From the NCBI GenBank assembly GCA_916700875.1, contig CAKAKS010000001.1:11595741-11659740 (forward strand): 64,000 bases of DNA, written 5' to 3'. Made by a program: the position numbers and the translations under genes. The notes beneath the pieces were generated by a model. It did no database searches. It saw only the letters and a list, made by a program, of their open reading frames with translations, and had not been told where the DNA came from. This document shows positions 35,242 to 47,916 of this stretch, piece after piece; position 1 is the first letter of the stretch; each line of letters begins with the position of its first letter. This stretch comes from Sebastes aleutianus (lineage: Eukaryota > Chordata > Actinopteri > Perciformes > Sebastidae).

Positions 35242-36164
35242 TCATTTTCCAGATCCGGTTTGGCGGAGCTTGGCGTTGACACTGCGAACAAAGTCTTCGG
35301 TGGCGTTCACAAATATCTCAAACTGGGATGTCTTGGTTTCCAACTGGCACGTTGAAGTATTGTTCGGTACCTGAGGAGAGGAGGAGGCTGGCTCAGTATT
35401 GGATCATGCATTTTGAGTGAAGAACTTAAATCCAAATAAATTATAAGGCAATACTTACAAGTGGCAAGACTTGTTGATGCAAAGTCTGCAGAGTGCCACC
35501 AATACGCACATGTTCATCAACACATTTCTTTTGGTCTTGGGCAAGTACCAGCTGTCCAATGAAGTGCTGGACGGCTGCATGACGGCAGGATTCCTGACAA
35601 AGACACATCAATCGTTTGGGTCACACTTAGTCCAGTGATGAAAATCAACAAAATTATGAATGTCAGTGACGCTCGCATTAATGTTAAAAGCTGATCGCAG
35701 ATGTTGTTAATATATGATTTACTGTTGAATAGATGAGTGGCAACAGCAGCCTCTTGTCATTTACCAGTGCTAGATTAAGTTAGTGGTCAGCTGCAATCTG
35801 CAAAAGCAGCATCAACATCCTGAATGAACAGTTAAACCTGATGTACAGTGATCTCTTACCTCCACATTTGTTGGACGAGTGAAAGTCTCATTTCCCTGCA
35901 AGAAATTGGAGAAAAAGACAGTTTTACTCTTCACTTTCAATTGAAGTATGTCCTTTATTGTAACACCTGATACTAGTCAGTTTTCCAAATGTATTGTTTT
36001 ACAAAAAAAAAAATTATAATGAAATAACTTACACATTTGACTTCCTTCCGTAGATAGACACCGTTCAAGTCGCTTATTTTGACCGGTGACCGAGTTACAG
36101 GTTTTGCTTGAAGGTAGCCTATGAGACACAACATCCAGATGGCAATTTTGAAACCCTGCTCCAT
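35242..36164 (-). CDS. il2-like: interleukin-2-like cytokine (distal paralogue), 4 exons
   Basis: Coding exons on the - strand are 36164-36033, 35895-35860, 35593-35459 and 35370-35242. All introns are phase 0 and GT-AG, giving 143 aa plus stop. Exon sizes (44, 12, 45 and 42 codons) parallel the proximal gene (38, 13, 49, 36). The signal peptide MEQGFKIAIWMLCLIGYLQA closely resembles the proximal one. Exon 2 shares APTNV/RPTNV. Mature cysteines are 44, 59, 80 and 109; the proximal gene's Cys61 and Cys110 correspond to His66 and Leu111 here. Sequons occur at Asn46, 104/105 and 123, more than in the proximal gene. It is probably a secreted cytokine from an old tandem duplication. Percomorph fish are known to have a second IL-2-like gene. 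Which copy is the functional IL-2 equivalent cannot be decided here. Confidence 0.85.
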
Positions 36165-36260
36165 ATTGAACTTTTGAAAATCTTGATTGCTGTTTCCCTT
36201 GAAGATGTGCAGTGGCTCTGTTCATCAGTTGCTTGTGGTGTCCTCTGGTGCAGTTTTCTA

Positions 36261-36267
36261 ATTTATA
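36261..36267 (-). promoter_or_regulatory. TATA box of the distal IL-2-like gene
   Basis: TATAAAT on the - strand lies about 97 bp above the start codon at 36164. The surrounding 36,165-36,506 sequence is the presumed promoter. It has a near copy at about 31,701-32,050 in which the TATAAAT is intact. Confidence 0.6.
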
Positions 36268-36506
36268 GGGTTCAGCAGACAAAAAATGAGTAGGCTGGTT
36301 AAAGGTATGTTCTTGTAGGTTGTCTTAATTTTTCCTATTAATCATGTAACATTTTTTCCCCTATCAACTGCATGGTGAAAACCCAGAGAAAAAAAATCAG
36401 GTGGGCACAGAGTGCTCTTTCTGATTATTACTGAAAACTTTGGCAATGTGTCCACATTTAAACAGATAATATTTTTTAACAGTTATTATATCCTATCACA
36501 AATACA

Positions 36507-38427
36507 AATGTGCCTGGCATCTTCTATTTGTGTAAATGGCATTTGTAGATTTGTTGGTGTTTTATTGATGATTACTTTGACTGGTGCTTTACGGAGTCTT
36601 TTATCAGTGACAAAGTGAGCATAAAGAGAGATGTAAGAGGTTTGGTTTCCTTTCCACAGAGAAATGTGTAAATTTTTTTTTTTTACTCAACATGAACAGC
36701 TTGCAAGACCACAAACTTATCTGTAACATGCATGTGTTTTTGACTTCGGGTTTTGCCTTGAGCTGGAGCAGCAGCTAGTTTCAAACCATGTTTGACATTG
36801 TTACGTTTCAAAAATCAGTCACATACAGCATGCATTACAGAATAATTGGGGTACTTCAATTAAATGAACTATACTCTAAATGATAATGGCAAAAATCTGA
36901 AAGGATCTGTCAGAATGCTCTCACACTTAAATGCAAAAAAACAATTATATAGGTCAGTTATTTCTTTTTTCTTGTTGCATCACTTTTTTCTGCATCCCAG
37001 TAAGAAAAGTGATAAGTAGTGGATCAGCAAGTAAAAATAGACAGGAGCATGACTGGCTGCAAGTATCTTGAGCGGGTTACATAACACACTCAGCAGAAAT
37101 GAAGGGTTTCTCTTACACCTACGCCTTGTGGGGATTCCCCACAGCAATCCCAGGTAACAGAGGAACCATGCCTCAACCTCTGCAAATCACACCTTGTCAC
37201 CTTGGCATTGTCGTCAGTTATTCTCTATTGCTAAGTGCTTCCCTAGTTAGGTTTCAGTTATGACGTTTTTTCAGGAGTCGCCAAAAATTACCAAATGTGT
37301 CAGGATTTTTTACGTGAGTGAAGAGGGTGGGGAAATTTCTATCCATGGAATTTGTCGCTACATGGGGGCATCCCTGCTGTTTCCATGTCTTACTGTGAAG
37401 TCCTTGCCCACGTCTTGATATTAAGGTGTCTATTTTCGTAACTGGTCAAATAAAAAAGTTAAAAATGTAAAGTTTCATTCGCAACGCCCTTGGCATTCTT
37501 ATCAACATGCGTTAAATTCTCGTCTTTTTTTTGGTAAACCAAGAATATCATAAACCAAACCTAAATTCACTTGTTATACATTACTGCGGATGCAACATTT
37601 AAAATCCGGGGTTCAACTCAAATTTGACCCCGTGCAGATTTCCTGTTTTTTACGTGCCTTCATGTTCTGTGAGATTCGGTGGTGCAGGTTTGTTTGATGT
37701 TTGGAACCACAATCTCAAGAAAAATGCACACTGTGAAGTGCTATTCCTTGTGATATTTAACGTTCTCTGTACAGTACCTCTATTCAGCATTTTACATGTT
37801 ATTACCATTGCTGCATTCTTTGTGCTAATCTTTTACAACTATCACTGATATTAGTTTGTTCTTGTTCCTCTTACTTTCTCTGACGTTTTCTGATTGTTGC
37901 AATAGCTCAAGAAATGTCTTTGTAAGGCTCTATCATCAACAGATGTGTCCCACATGATATTAATGCTTCCATTATGTAGATTTTGATAGTGTGAGATAAG
38001 GGCTAGACTAAACACTCATCTTTTGTGACGGGCCTAAGTATTTCCTTGGGGTAATCTCAAGGGCTCTAAAAGAAAGTACTGAGTCATCTTTACCACAAGC
38101 ACACAACACCTACAGAACAGGGCATAAATCATGCTTGTCCAAGTTTGGGAACTTCCTCCTCTACTTTTCCATGAGCTATTTTGTATTTTTTTTTAATGAA
38201 AGCTACATATTAACAAAATTTCAAACTGCTTTTTTTTTCGTTTCATATATCTTATCACAGCCCGTTTTCATTCCCAGGGTGTACAAAACGGGCGCTTTGT
38301 CCCGTGCGTGTGATACCAGCACACAAGGCACTCCTTTAGCACTTGTATGAAACGCAACAGGCTTTCCATTAAATACAAAAAAAATCACTTTTTTGTCCTT
38401 ATTTCAAGAAAGACAATATTCCTACAT
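36507..38427. other. anonymous intergenic DNA beyond the distal IL-2-like promoter
   Basis: AT-rich, with no gene or recognised repeat. Confidence 0.5.
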
Positions 38428-38919
38428 AGCTGTTTACATGGCTAATGAAAATGAATATTCCACTAATATTCCCATTTACACGCAGCCATGCATACTCCAA
38501 TTAACATAACCGGTGGCAGACTTGTTCGAATGTGTGAACACAGCCTCTTTCATAATGTTTAACAGTAGGTGTGTTTCTCCTTCTTATCTTTTGAGCATGC
38601 ATCTCTGCAAACTGTCAGCTAGTTGGTTTGTGTGCAATGCATAAAGCTGGCCGCAAACAGGCAAGTGTGTCACAAACTGTAGAGAAAACCCAATTGAGAC
38701 AGATACTCTGAATGCGCTGTGTACTGTGTCCAAAGAATGCTCCTAAAACGGAATAATATCGGCGTATCCAACATGTCTTAATCGGAAAATGCTCCGTTCG
38801 GAATAAGGCCTAATTCAGAATATCTAAACAATATGTGCTGCCTACATGACCCGTATCGAAATCCGAATATTGTCATATTCGGAATAATAGTGGAATTATT
38901 TGTGTGCATGTAAACGCAG
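38428..38919. mobile_element. probable MITE with GTTTACATG / CATGTAAAC ends
   Basis: A perfect 9-bp inverted pair lies at 38432-38440 and 38907-38915. Inner sequence has paired AATATTCC/GGAATA motifs. No coding frame. Confidence 0.55.
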
Positions 38920-40280
38920 TCAATGTTTCCAACTATAGCACAGCAATGACTGATGACATCCGTCGATACACAGCCCCCACAAACCATACACATCCAGATA
39001 GCTTATCTATGTCTATAGTGTTAAATGTGCTATCTTCATGTCATATCTATTTTTAGAACAAATATTTTCACGCTGCCACCCGATGCAGTAATAGTCCATG
39101 GAGAAGCAAAAGTACCGTAGTATATGGAACAAAATGTTGTTTTTGAAACAATTAAATGCCAACAAATATGGACTGAAGCAGAATATTTTGTTTAATATAT
39201 AAACATGTTGTGAATTTTGGAAATGATTACATCTAACCTTTTCAATCATCTTTGACTTTTGAACTGATGGTTGAGATTATTACAGAGACAAGGACTGAGC
39301 GCTGCATCGCTCACTGTGTGTGTGAGAGAGAGAAGGTGGTCTATTGCGCGCAATGTTTCTGTGAATTATTAATAATTTGAATGTCAGCGTTATGAATGAA
39401 GCTTCAAACTATTCGGTAATGCCCAAATTATATATGCTTATAGCGCACACACGGGAAACAACTTCTATAGTTAGACAAAAGGTGTGATTATTTTCTCTGA
39501 TATTTACTGTGGGCCTAGTGTGATTATTAACATTGAGCAGTTGGTTCCAGCTTTGCACCTATTGCCTCTTCCTGTCAGTGAAAGTCATTGAAAAAACGAT
39601 TTGTATCTGCAGAGAGATGTAGTGGATCAAATACTATGCCAAGATTGATGATTTTGTGGCCTTTGCGTGTTTCACTTCCTATGACGCTTGGTGTGGGGGT
39701 GCTGTCATTTGAATTACACACTGACCAGAAAATGCTCTTTCACCAGTCAGAAAAAGGGAAAAAGGAAATCAAATCTTTCCGTGTGTTTCTGGTGTGGTTT
39801 CCGTGATAGTAGTGATGTCATTGGAGACGCTGGAGGTTTGGTTACCACAGTCCACCACAGCGTAGTATCACGCTCAGGTGGTGGCTTTGCTGAATTGCCA
39901 TGTTGTATTTGAGTCAGAGGTAACTACTGGATTCAAATCTGTCCAGTTTTTTTTTTTATGTTTACTGCATGGTGCCCACAAGCTTGTGTCATTAAAGGAG
40001 AGGGGGCATTGCTCTTCGTTTTAGTCAAAGGGAATTTTTCAGAACAGAGGTCTGCATTGTACATTTTCCATCATGCTCAAATTTGGTTTTTTTCTTACGT
40101 TTCATTTCAGCAGCAGTTTGGTCAGAAGAGCAGACTGGACACTCGGTAGCACATGGGTTGAGCGTACTAGAAGAGAGGTTCAGTCATCTTTTGAGCTTGA
40201 TATTAGGGTTTGACCACACTGATCTGTTCTGATTTATTGCGTGTTGTTCAATGTGAGCTTACTTTTAGTGCTAATGACAT

Positions 40281-41224
40281 GTAGAGCTTTGAGCCTTTGT
40301 CCCAATCTGATTGGGCCCGATACGCTGGGTCTGGGCCGGTTCAGACTGTAATTTCTCAAAATGTCCTCAGGCTTGAATCGGGTCGGGTTTGCACCAGTTT
40401 CCCGATGTTTTTTTTTTTTTTTTTTAATGCAGACATTATACAGAGACAGTTCAGAAAGGAGACGCTGCACCGGGAGTCAGTTTCCTGTATCTGTGTCACG
40501 TGGGTTTCGACACTGCTCCGTTGCTGCTCCATTGCTTTAGGAGACTAGTAGTATGTCCTGAGTCTATTAACTCCAATGAGAGAAGTGAACATTAACACAG
40601 ATTATGACTGATTCTTTCGACCCATAGTCACCAAAGTTAATATCGGATCAATTTTTCACAATCACCAAACCAAACATACTGAGACTAAAAAGTAATTATT
40701 CAGACGGACAAATTCCTTTCTCTGTCTCAGCAACACACTCTTGTGAGGAACTGGCAACTGACGTTCACTAACGCTCAACATTTTTGTAATGCTAAATATG
40801 GCTTTTAGCTGTGTAAATATCTAATGTTAGCAAAAGAAAATATAAATACATTATGCAAATATAATCCTATCTGCTTTCATCCATCCGCACGACGTTCACA
40901 TCACTGTTTTGGAGCAACTTTGCCTTATAGTCTGTGATATGATGACAGCTTTTGGGCTGTGCTGAGCATTCGGTAGGAGAAGTCCCATGTCGGCGATTGT
41001 GTCACAAATGTCTGTTACCGCACTGAATAGACTTTAGCTGACTTTAGCTTGTAATACATGTTTTAATATATTCATTCATTTATTTTAGAGTGTAAATCCT
41101 ATTTTTTAATCGGGCTCGGGCCCCAAACTGCTGCCGTGGTTCATGCTCGGGTCTGGCTTTGGTAGAAACTACATGAGCCCATGTAGGGTCAGGCCTGATT
41201 TTTTTGGGGTCCGATCATAGCTGT
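40281..41224. mobile_element. GGGTCGGG-rich interspersed repeat, probably hAT-derived
   Basis: Ends carry TTGGGCCCGAT (about 40,312) and GGGTCCGATCATAGCT (about 41,209). Flanks AATGACAT and AATGACGT match at 7 of 8 bases. A 20-bp T tract lies near 40,408. Confidence 0.5.
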
Positions 41225-41859
41225 AATGACGTCCCATCTGCGATTAGATCTCAAGCATTTTAAGGGTGAGAAAGTTAACAGAGAATTATTTCCTGTGTAG
41301 ATTCATCATCATCCATTTAGATCATTTGAGTTGGAGAAGTGATCCTAGGTTTGTTTTGTAAAAATGGCAATAAAGACTCAGACCATGGAGTTGATCATTT
41401 ATTGTACACTCTGCAAGGATTATGAAAAGAAAATCAGTTATTAAAAACTCTTGGTAAATTAGTGTGGCGTCTCATACTAATACAGCTGGAGCCTTTGCTC
41501 AGTCACTCCACAGTGGTAATGTCCACTGCAATTCCACCGCAATTTGGCTCAATCAGAGCAGGTGTTTGTCCAGCGAGGAAGGACTACGATCGAGAGTTAA
41601 AGCAGGGACACGCATTACAATTGTAGGATCGATTAGGTGTGAAGTGACGACTGATCGGATCAAGTTGGACAAAATCTGTTACAGTCTGGGTCATGTGGTG
41701 TTGGTAGTTTGGAGATAAAATCATACAGTGTGCCGGCTTGTTAGATGATTCTTATAGTTTTCCTTCTGATCAAGTCACTGCCAGTTGTTCTAATTGAAGG
41801 ATAGGTTTGCTTTTTTCCCCCTATATATATATATATTTTTTTTTTTACAATACTTGCAT

Positions 41860-42115
41860 GCCCTTATGTACATTGAAAGAGTTATTGGTTAATGTAATTA
41901 TTCCTCCGATTCATTCATTCATTCATTGCAATTCACCTTCCTCATGTTACATTAATCTATCCATATTTATTCCAGCATTCGCAGTCTGCACTATTGTCTT
42001 ACTGTTAACAATTATCATTATGTTGTTTATAAATATATATATATACTTTTTGTATACATTTTTATATCTGTACATTGTAGTCAAGTAAAGCTGATTCTGT
42101 TTCTGATATTGACCA
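41860..42115. repeat. retroelement 3' tail
   Basis: (ATTC)n, (AT)n and a GTCAAGTAAAGCTGATTCTG ending, typical of a common teleost LINE/SINE 3' end. Confidence 0.5.
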
Positions 42116-42146
42116 TTACAAGATCTCTTCCTAAAGCAATTTTAAT

Positions 42147-43107
42147 GTAAGTGATGGGACGCAATCCACAGTCCTTTATCTACGGTAGTCGATCTGAAGT
42201 TAATATGAGGCTTCGGCAGTTCGAATTAGACACATCAAGTAAGTATCTTCCAAAGTTAGTCTTTCTAATATGAAATTCCCTTCTCTCTGTGTTACTGTCT
42301 CTTCACTGCAGGTAAGCAATGATACACTGTGTGGTGAGACACAGAGAGGGAAGGAAGATCCCCACGTGATTTCTCTAACGCAGACTGCTGAAGCCTCATA
42401 TTTACCCACAAAATAACCATTTGTATATCAATTACTCACCCTGTGTTACCTGAAATTCTTGAAGAAAACTTTGTTTTTCTCGCCTGCCTCCACGGCGAAT
42501 GGAGAATCAACAAACGAAGAAAAGTTTTGATGAATTGAAGTAAATGGGGGCTGCATTTAACAACAGCAAAACTATCTCAAAACATCCGTTTACAAACTCT
42601 CACACAACTCGTGCAGTATAATCCAAGTCTCATTTATGCAGTCGTGTGCTCACTACTTCCCAAACACGTGCATTTTCGTTAAACCCTTACTGTTTGCTGT
42701 AAAACAACTCGCGCAAGCATGAGACTGTTTACGCGGAAGTGTTTTAAATAGTAAGTTTAGCGAAGATGCATGCGTTTGGGAAGCAGTGAGCATACGACTG
42801 GATAAATGAGACTTAATTTATACTGCACGAGTTGTGTGAGAGTTTGTAAACGGATGTTTTGATATAGTTTTGCTGTTGTTAAACATGGCCCCCCATTTAC
42901 TTAAATTCATCAAGACTTTTCTCTGTTATGGAGTTTTAGTTCACCGTGGAGGCATGCGAGAAAAATTAAAGTTTACTTTAAGAATTCAAGGTAACTGATA
43001 TATATATATATATAGCAATGGATATACAAATGGTCATTTTGTGGGTGTATTCTTTTACGGAAATATGTTTAAATTGAAACTGTGGATCGTGATCCCCCAT
43101 CACTTAT
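42147..43107. mobile_element. long foldback (inverted-repeat) element
   Basis: The left arm can be read in reverse in the right arm over several hundred bases. GATGGGACGCAATCCACAG (about 42,153) pairs with CTGTGGATCGTGATCCCCCATC (about 43,080). ACCATTTGTATATC (42,416) pairs with GATATACAAATGGT. ACATCCGTTTACAAACTC pairs with GAGTTTGTAAACGGATGT. The loop is near 42,700. Arms are imperfect, so it is not recent. Confidence 0.8.
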
Positions 43108-43109
43108 GT

Positions 43110-44985
43110 TGTGAAATCTCCTCGGCAGTATGGACAGGCCACTCAATCTAGGTTCTAGTTAGATGGTTGGAAGCTAGATCATCCAAAACTGTCGGAAAAA
43201 AAACAAAAACGGAACATGAATATGGTTTCTGCGATGTGTGTGACACAAAATGATTCCATCATGCCAGTTACTAGAGCCAAAATTTCCAAATTTGCACCAC
43301 AGGGTGATGCAGGGATGAGCAACCAGCAGTCTCCACGGCTATCTTTCTTTTGCAGAACCGTATTTTTTATGTTCAGACACATTTTGTGTTGGCCACTGTG
43401 GAAAACCCCTTGACCCATCTGTAAACAACCACACTCACACCGTAAAGAAGAGGCTTGTTTGGTCTTTTCATGAAGATGTTTGCCAGGTTCACAGCTGTTA
43501 AGCTGTGCACTCATATAGTACACATCTGTACAACCCAGCTGCTTGGTTTGCTTGCTTTCTTCACAGTGTGGTTTCAGCTGTGAAGAAGGCAATTCCAAAC
43601 TGCATTGCAAAATTTTGCAGGCATTTTTTTTTTGTGAACAAACTGAAAGCAAAGCAAGTTTAGGAGTGAATCAATATGCTTCAGACCTGCAGTCTGTTTT
43701 GCTTGAAGTCTGATTGTCCAAATAGTCCACTAAAGATATCAACACTTTGTTTAGTAACACAATTCTGTCATTTCAGGTTTTAAATCCTGGAAATGTTCAG
43801 AAAGGAAAATAAGGCATAAACAAAAGCATAATTGCTTTGTATGGTCATAAATTACTTTGTTGCCATGGTGGTACAGTATGTAGGTAATTACATTATAATG
43901 GTGGCATCTTTGTTAAATAACTCAACAACGCATAATAACTTAGCGCACAGGGGTCCCTTACAAAGTCTGAGATATTGGATCAGTTTGCTACATAAGGTCA
44001 CATATAAATACATAATATTGAAACTGTGATAATCATTTTATAGTTACATTTAATATGTATACAGTCTTAGAGGAGGAACAGGCACTCTCTGATTTGCCTC
44101 AAAAAGATCATTTTAGTAGATTTCTTTCCCTGAAAGAAATAGGTAAAAAGGCAGCACTCCCATTAGTGATAAAAAAAAAGTTCTTTTCACATCTTTATTT
44201 CAATTAATTCAGTGTAAAGCCTTTAATCAGAGCGGATGTAACATCAGCGAGATGTATACATAAAAACACATAGAGAACAGTTATACATGTGAGGATAAGA
44301 AACAGATTGTACTATATTAAAGATCAACAAGTTATTCCATTCGTATCACATGAGGACAAAATGTAGTGGAGATATTTATTTATACACTAGCATTTATTCT
44401 TCAGATCAATAACTAAAATAAACCTTTATGATCGATAGATTAACTCAATTTAGAATATACATCTGTATTTTTTCTTTATACATATTTTTAAATCAATTTC
44501 AATCAGTGCTGATGGACAGTATTTCTCTTTGTAAATATGGTACATTCTATTAAAGTGCACATGGAGTGTAAGCTTTAGTGTACATTTTAACCCATTGTTA
44601 TAATTGTTGCGCATAGCAACATATGTTTAAACATTTTTTTTTTTAAAAATCCATGTTTGGTTTAAAACAGGCGATCTGTATGGTTCTCAAAAACAACTTT
44701 AGGATAAATAAAGGGGTCAGTACTGAGTCCTTTATTATTTACACACTACATAAACTATATTATCACTCCAACACAGACTCCATTTCAATGCAGAGACAGT
44801 GTTATTCGTATACATTTGGCTCCTCTTCGACTCAAACTATATCAATTTAAATATTATATATTATTATTATATATATTATTATAGACACAATATTCCAATG
44901 TGCTGTTAACGTTCTTCAGACATCTTCGCACAATCTTAAACTTGTACCAAATGCTGACCAGACTGTTTTATTCTCATGAACCTAT
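43110..44985. other. anonymous AT-rich DNA
   Basis: Includes a 157-codon open frame on the - strand (43179-43652) without signal peptide, domain or family resemblance; treated as chance or repeat-derived. The remainder is AT-rich. Confidence 0.4.
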
Positions 44986-44989
44986 AATT

Positions 44990-45210
44990 CCAATTCAAAT
45001 GAAAATAAAGCATGTTTCTGTCTTTAGGGCAGGAACCATATTTCAACCATCATGTATGTGCTTGACTATGGCGATATCTTTTATTCTCATGCTGCTTGCT
45101 TTACCTTAAAACAACTTGATGCAGTTTATCATTGTGCTTTGTATTTCATCACAGGCGATAAATATTGTACTCATCACTCAAAAGCATATGCCTGTTGCTT
45201 TGACAGGACC
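44990..45210 (+). mobile_element. LINE reverse-transcriptase C-terminal fragment
   Basis: A frame on the + strand reads LDYGDIFYSHAACFTLKQLD then AVYHCALYFITGD and THHSKA. This resembles the tail of fish non-LTR reverse transcriptases (DYGD...LD.VYHSALRFITGD..THH). It has no intact upstream domain, so it is a dead fragment. Confidence 0.7.
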
Positions 45211-45652
45211 TCAACACAATTGAACACCCATGTGTTGAGAAAAAATCCCACTTCTGTAGCGTATGAAACTCTTTCAAGAAAGCATTTTCAACATGCTGTC
45301 AAGAAGACTTTCCCTCAGCAGGTGTTTAATGTCTTTGATAGATCTTGTAAGGCCCTGTTCAGAGAGAGGGAAGAGTTGTGACCCAACAAAATTAAATTAT
45401 AGGCTTGAATACAGTTATTTACAAACGCAAAAGTCTGTCACCGAGTGACTGACTGAGTGATGAAGTTGCACGAGTGGTCAGCCGAATGTTGGAGTTTCCT
45501 CATTGGCCGTTGCTCTTTCAAAATAAAAAGGCAGGAAAAGTTCTTCATACAAATGAGCCCGTCCAGCGTGACACGTCCGGCTCATGAAACTTGGACCGAA
45601 CTGTCAAACTAGGTGATCTAGTTCTAAAATGAAACGAGATTCAGCAGTGGTA

Positions 45653-46340
45653 TAGGCAAGGCAAGGCAAGGCAAGGCAGCTTTATTTGTATAGCACATTT
45701 CAACAACAGGGCAATTCAAAGTGCTTTACAGAAACATTCAAGAACATTGCGACAAAGTGCAAAAGAACATTAAGACATAATTAAAACAGTTATAAAAACA
45801 TAACGACATTAAAACATTAAAGATTAGAAAATAAAAACAAGCTAAAAAATAAAAGCTAGGATAGAAGTTAAAATAGAATAAAACACAAAGGAGTAAAAGC
45901 TCTAGTGCCGTATCAGATCATTAACTGGTTTAATTAAAGACAGCAGCAAACAGGAAAGTTTTAAGCTTTGTTTTAAAGAACTCAGAGTTGTAGCGGTCCT
46001 GCAGGTTTCTGGGAGCTTGTTCCAAATATGTGGTGCATAAAAACTGAATGCTGCTTCTGCATGTTTAGTTCTGACTCTGGGGACACTAAGCAGACCTGAT
46101 CCAGATGACCTGAGAGGACTGGGTGGTTCACAACATAGCAGAAGATCAGAAATATATTTTGGGACCTGCTATAGCCTATTTCTCTCTAAAAATGTTTTCA
46201 GTAGTAGATTTTGGTGGATTGTTTAAACGGAATAACAGAAAGTTTCCGAGCAGGCCGCCTTGTTGTTTCCTGTTTGAAACGACAAGCAGAAATCCAGGGA
46301 CTAATCAGGTACGATAGGGTAAATCACCTTCTGAACGGCG
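45653..46340. repeat. high-copy teleost interspersed repeat with (GGCAA)n head
   Basis: GGCAA units lead into AGCTTTATTTGTATAGCACA and CAAAGTGCTTTACA, a very common teleost phrase, then a long non-coding body. Class not assigned; LINE-derived is likely. Confidence 0.6.
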
Positions 46341-47310
46341 AGATGAGTGGAGCAGCGCGTCCTCTAGTGTCCTCAACAGAACTGGTGTACCACTGGATTT
46401 AACATTATAGACATAACAACCATGGACTATTGACTATCACTAACAATTAAGCCACAAATTCACAGACTGACCATCCACGGTCCAGCCATATACTCGGATT
46501 TGACCGTGTCTTGTTCTGGATCCATGGTAGTTGGACAGGTGATTCAAACCTGGGGTTTCCCAAAACGTGAACCATTTTCAATTTGTTAACCTCGCATTTC
46601 ATTAAAAAAAAAAAAGTGCACAATCCTCCCCTACACACATTTTCCTCTTTTGTAATGGCACAGGGTGATGTTTTTTTTTTTTTTAGGTGTATCTAGTGGA
46701 TTAATGCAACACAGGCTCTAGTGTAGCAAGAATCTTTGCTCACACGTGTGAAACACATCTCGGTAAAGGTTGTTTGTGTTGCTGAAATCCCCCTTGCTGT
46801 CTGGGAAGTCCGCAGTAGTGGTGTTTGTTGTGAGGACACCTGCTTGCATGTTTGCACCTCTCATTGTGAGAGTTGTCAGAGGTATTTGGATTGTTTTGCT
46901 GCTGCATTCTTGGTGGTGAAGTGCTTTTTTTGTGGTAGTTTTTCTCACCACAGAATTTAACCATGTGTACTGCACCCATTATAAATCCACCTGGTTCTAA
47001 TGATTAAAGACGATGGTGAAGGTGAATATGGACGGACAGATTTTATATTGATTTGTCTCTCAAAGGGCCCAAATACAATGTCTTCCCCTCAGGTGACACA
47101 AGCCTGATTTCATGTTGTTTTATTTATTAAATAAACAATGAGGACCAATGAGGATACAGTACATAGCACAAGAATATCAGAACAATATCAGAACAACACA
47201 GAACATGTTTTTAATGGGTCTAAAAGCTGGATTGGAACACTTTTTCTTTTTCTTTCTTCACTTTTTCCATATTGTACACATGGCACTGCCTAAAACTTGG
47301 CTTCAACATG

Positions 47311-47324
47311 GGGCCCTCTGGTGG
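47311..47324 (-). promoter_or_regulatory. CTCF-like motif
   Basis: CCACCAGAGGGCCC on the - strand matches CCASYAGRKGGCRS at 13 of 14 positions. Motif match only; no occupancy evidence. Confidence 0.4.
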
Positions 47325-47644
47325 TGGGAAAAGCCAATTGAAAAATCATTGTCAGCCCTGCAAATCAATACTGGTATTGAATGCGATTGAATTTGATTTA
47401 TTTTTTACATGAAAAGTCAGAATATGACTGCTTATTTATATTTGGGCTTGGAATCCTGTGGTATATGGAGCTTTGATCACTTCACTTGTACCATGTTGAA
47501 ATATTTCACATTTCACTTCGAGGAACCGCTGCACTGCAGCAGCGCCGATCAGTCGACACTGCTTTTAAAATACCCAACACTTAAAAAGGGAAGCAAGGTC
47601 ATTGGAAGAAGTAATGAAGACAATGTAATGAATACATTGTAATA

Positions 47645-47880
47645 GGAAATCGAGAATCCGATTTATTTCCCAAGTACATGTGCACATAAAGTACAAGGAA
47701 TTTGTATTGTACTTTTTTGCATCTCTATTAATGTACTTACACAGAAATAGAAATACAAGCTAGGGACAACGACCACAAAGCTGGACAAATAATGTTAAAG
47801 AATAGACAATAGACTGTTGAGTACTCAAGTATGTGAAACAATAGGTATGTATACTGTATATATCACCAAAGAGGAGAAAC
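47645..47880. repeat. interspersed repeat
   Basis: TTTATTTCCCAAGTACATGT..ACAAGGAATTTG with ACAAGCTAGGGA, a familiar teleost retroelement tail. Confidence 0.5.
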
Positions 47881-47902
47881 CCTGGAGCTTTTTTGACAAG
47901 AG

Positions 47903-47916
47903 CCGCTAGATGGCGC
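47903..47916 (+). promoter_or_regulatory. CTCF-like motif
   Basis: CCGCTAGATGGCGC matches CCASYAGRKGGCRS at 13 of 14 positions. Confidence 0.45.

Noticed and set aside
43216..43413. 65-aa + strand frame
   Set aside because: It is the antisense shadow of another unsupported frame.
43179..43652. 157-aa open frame on the - strand, the longest single frame in the window
   Set aside because: No domain, signal peptide, flanking splice signals or family resemblance; mixed composition suggests chance or repeat-derived sequence.
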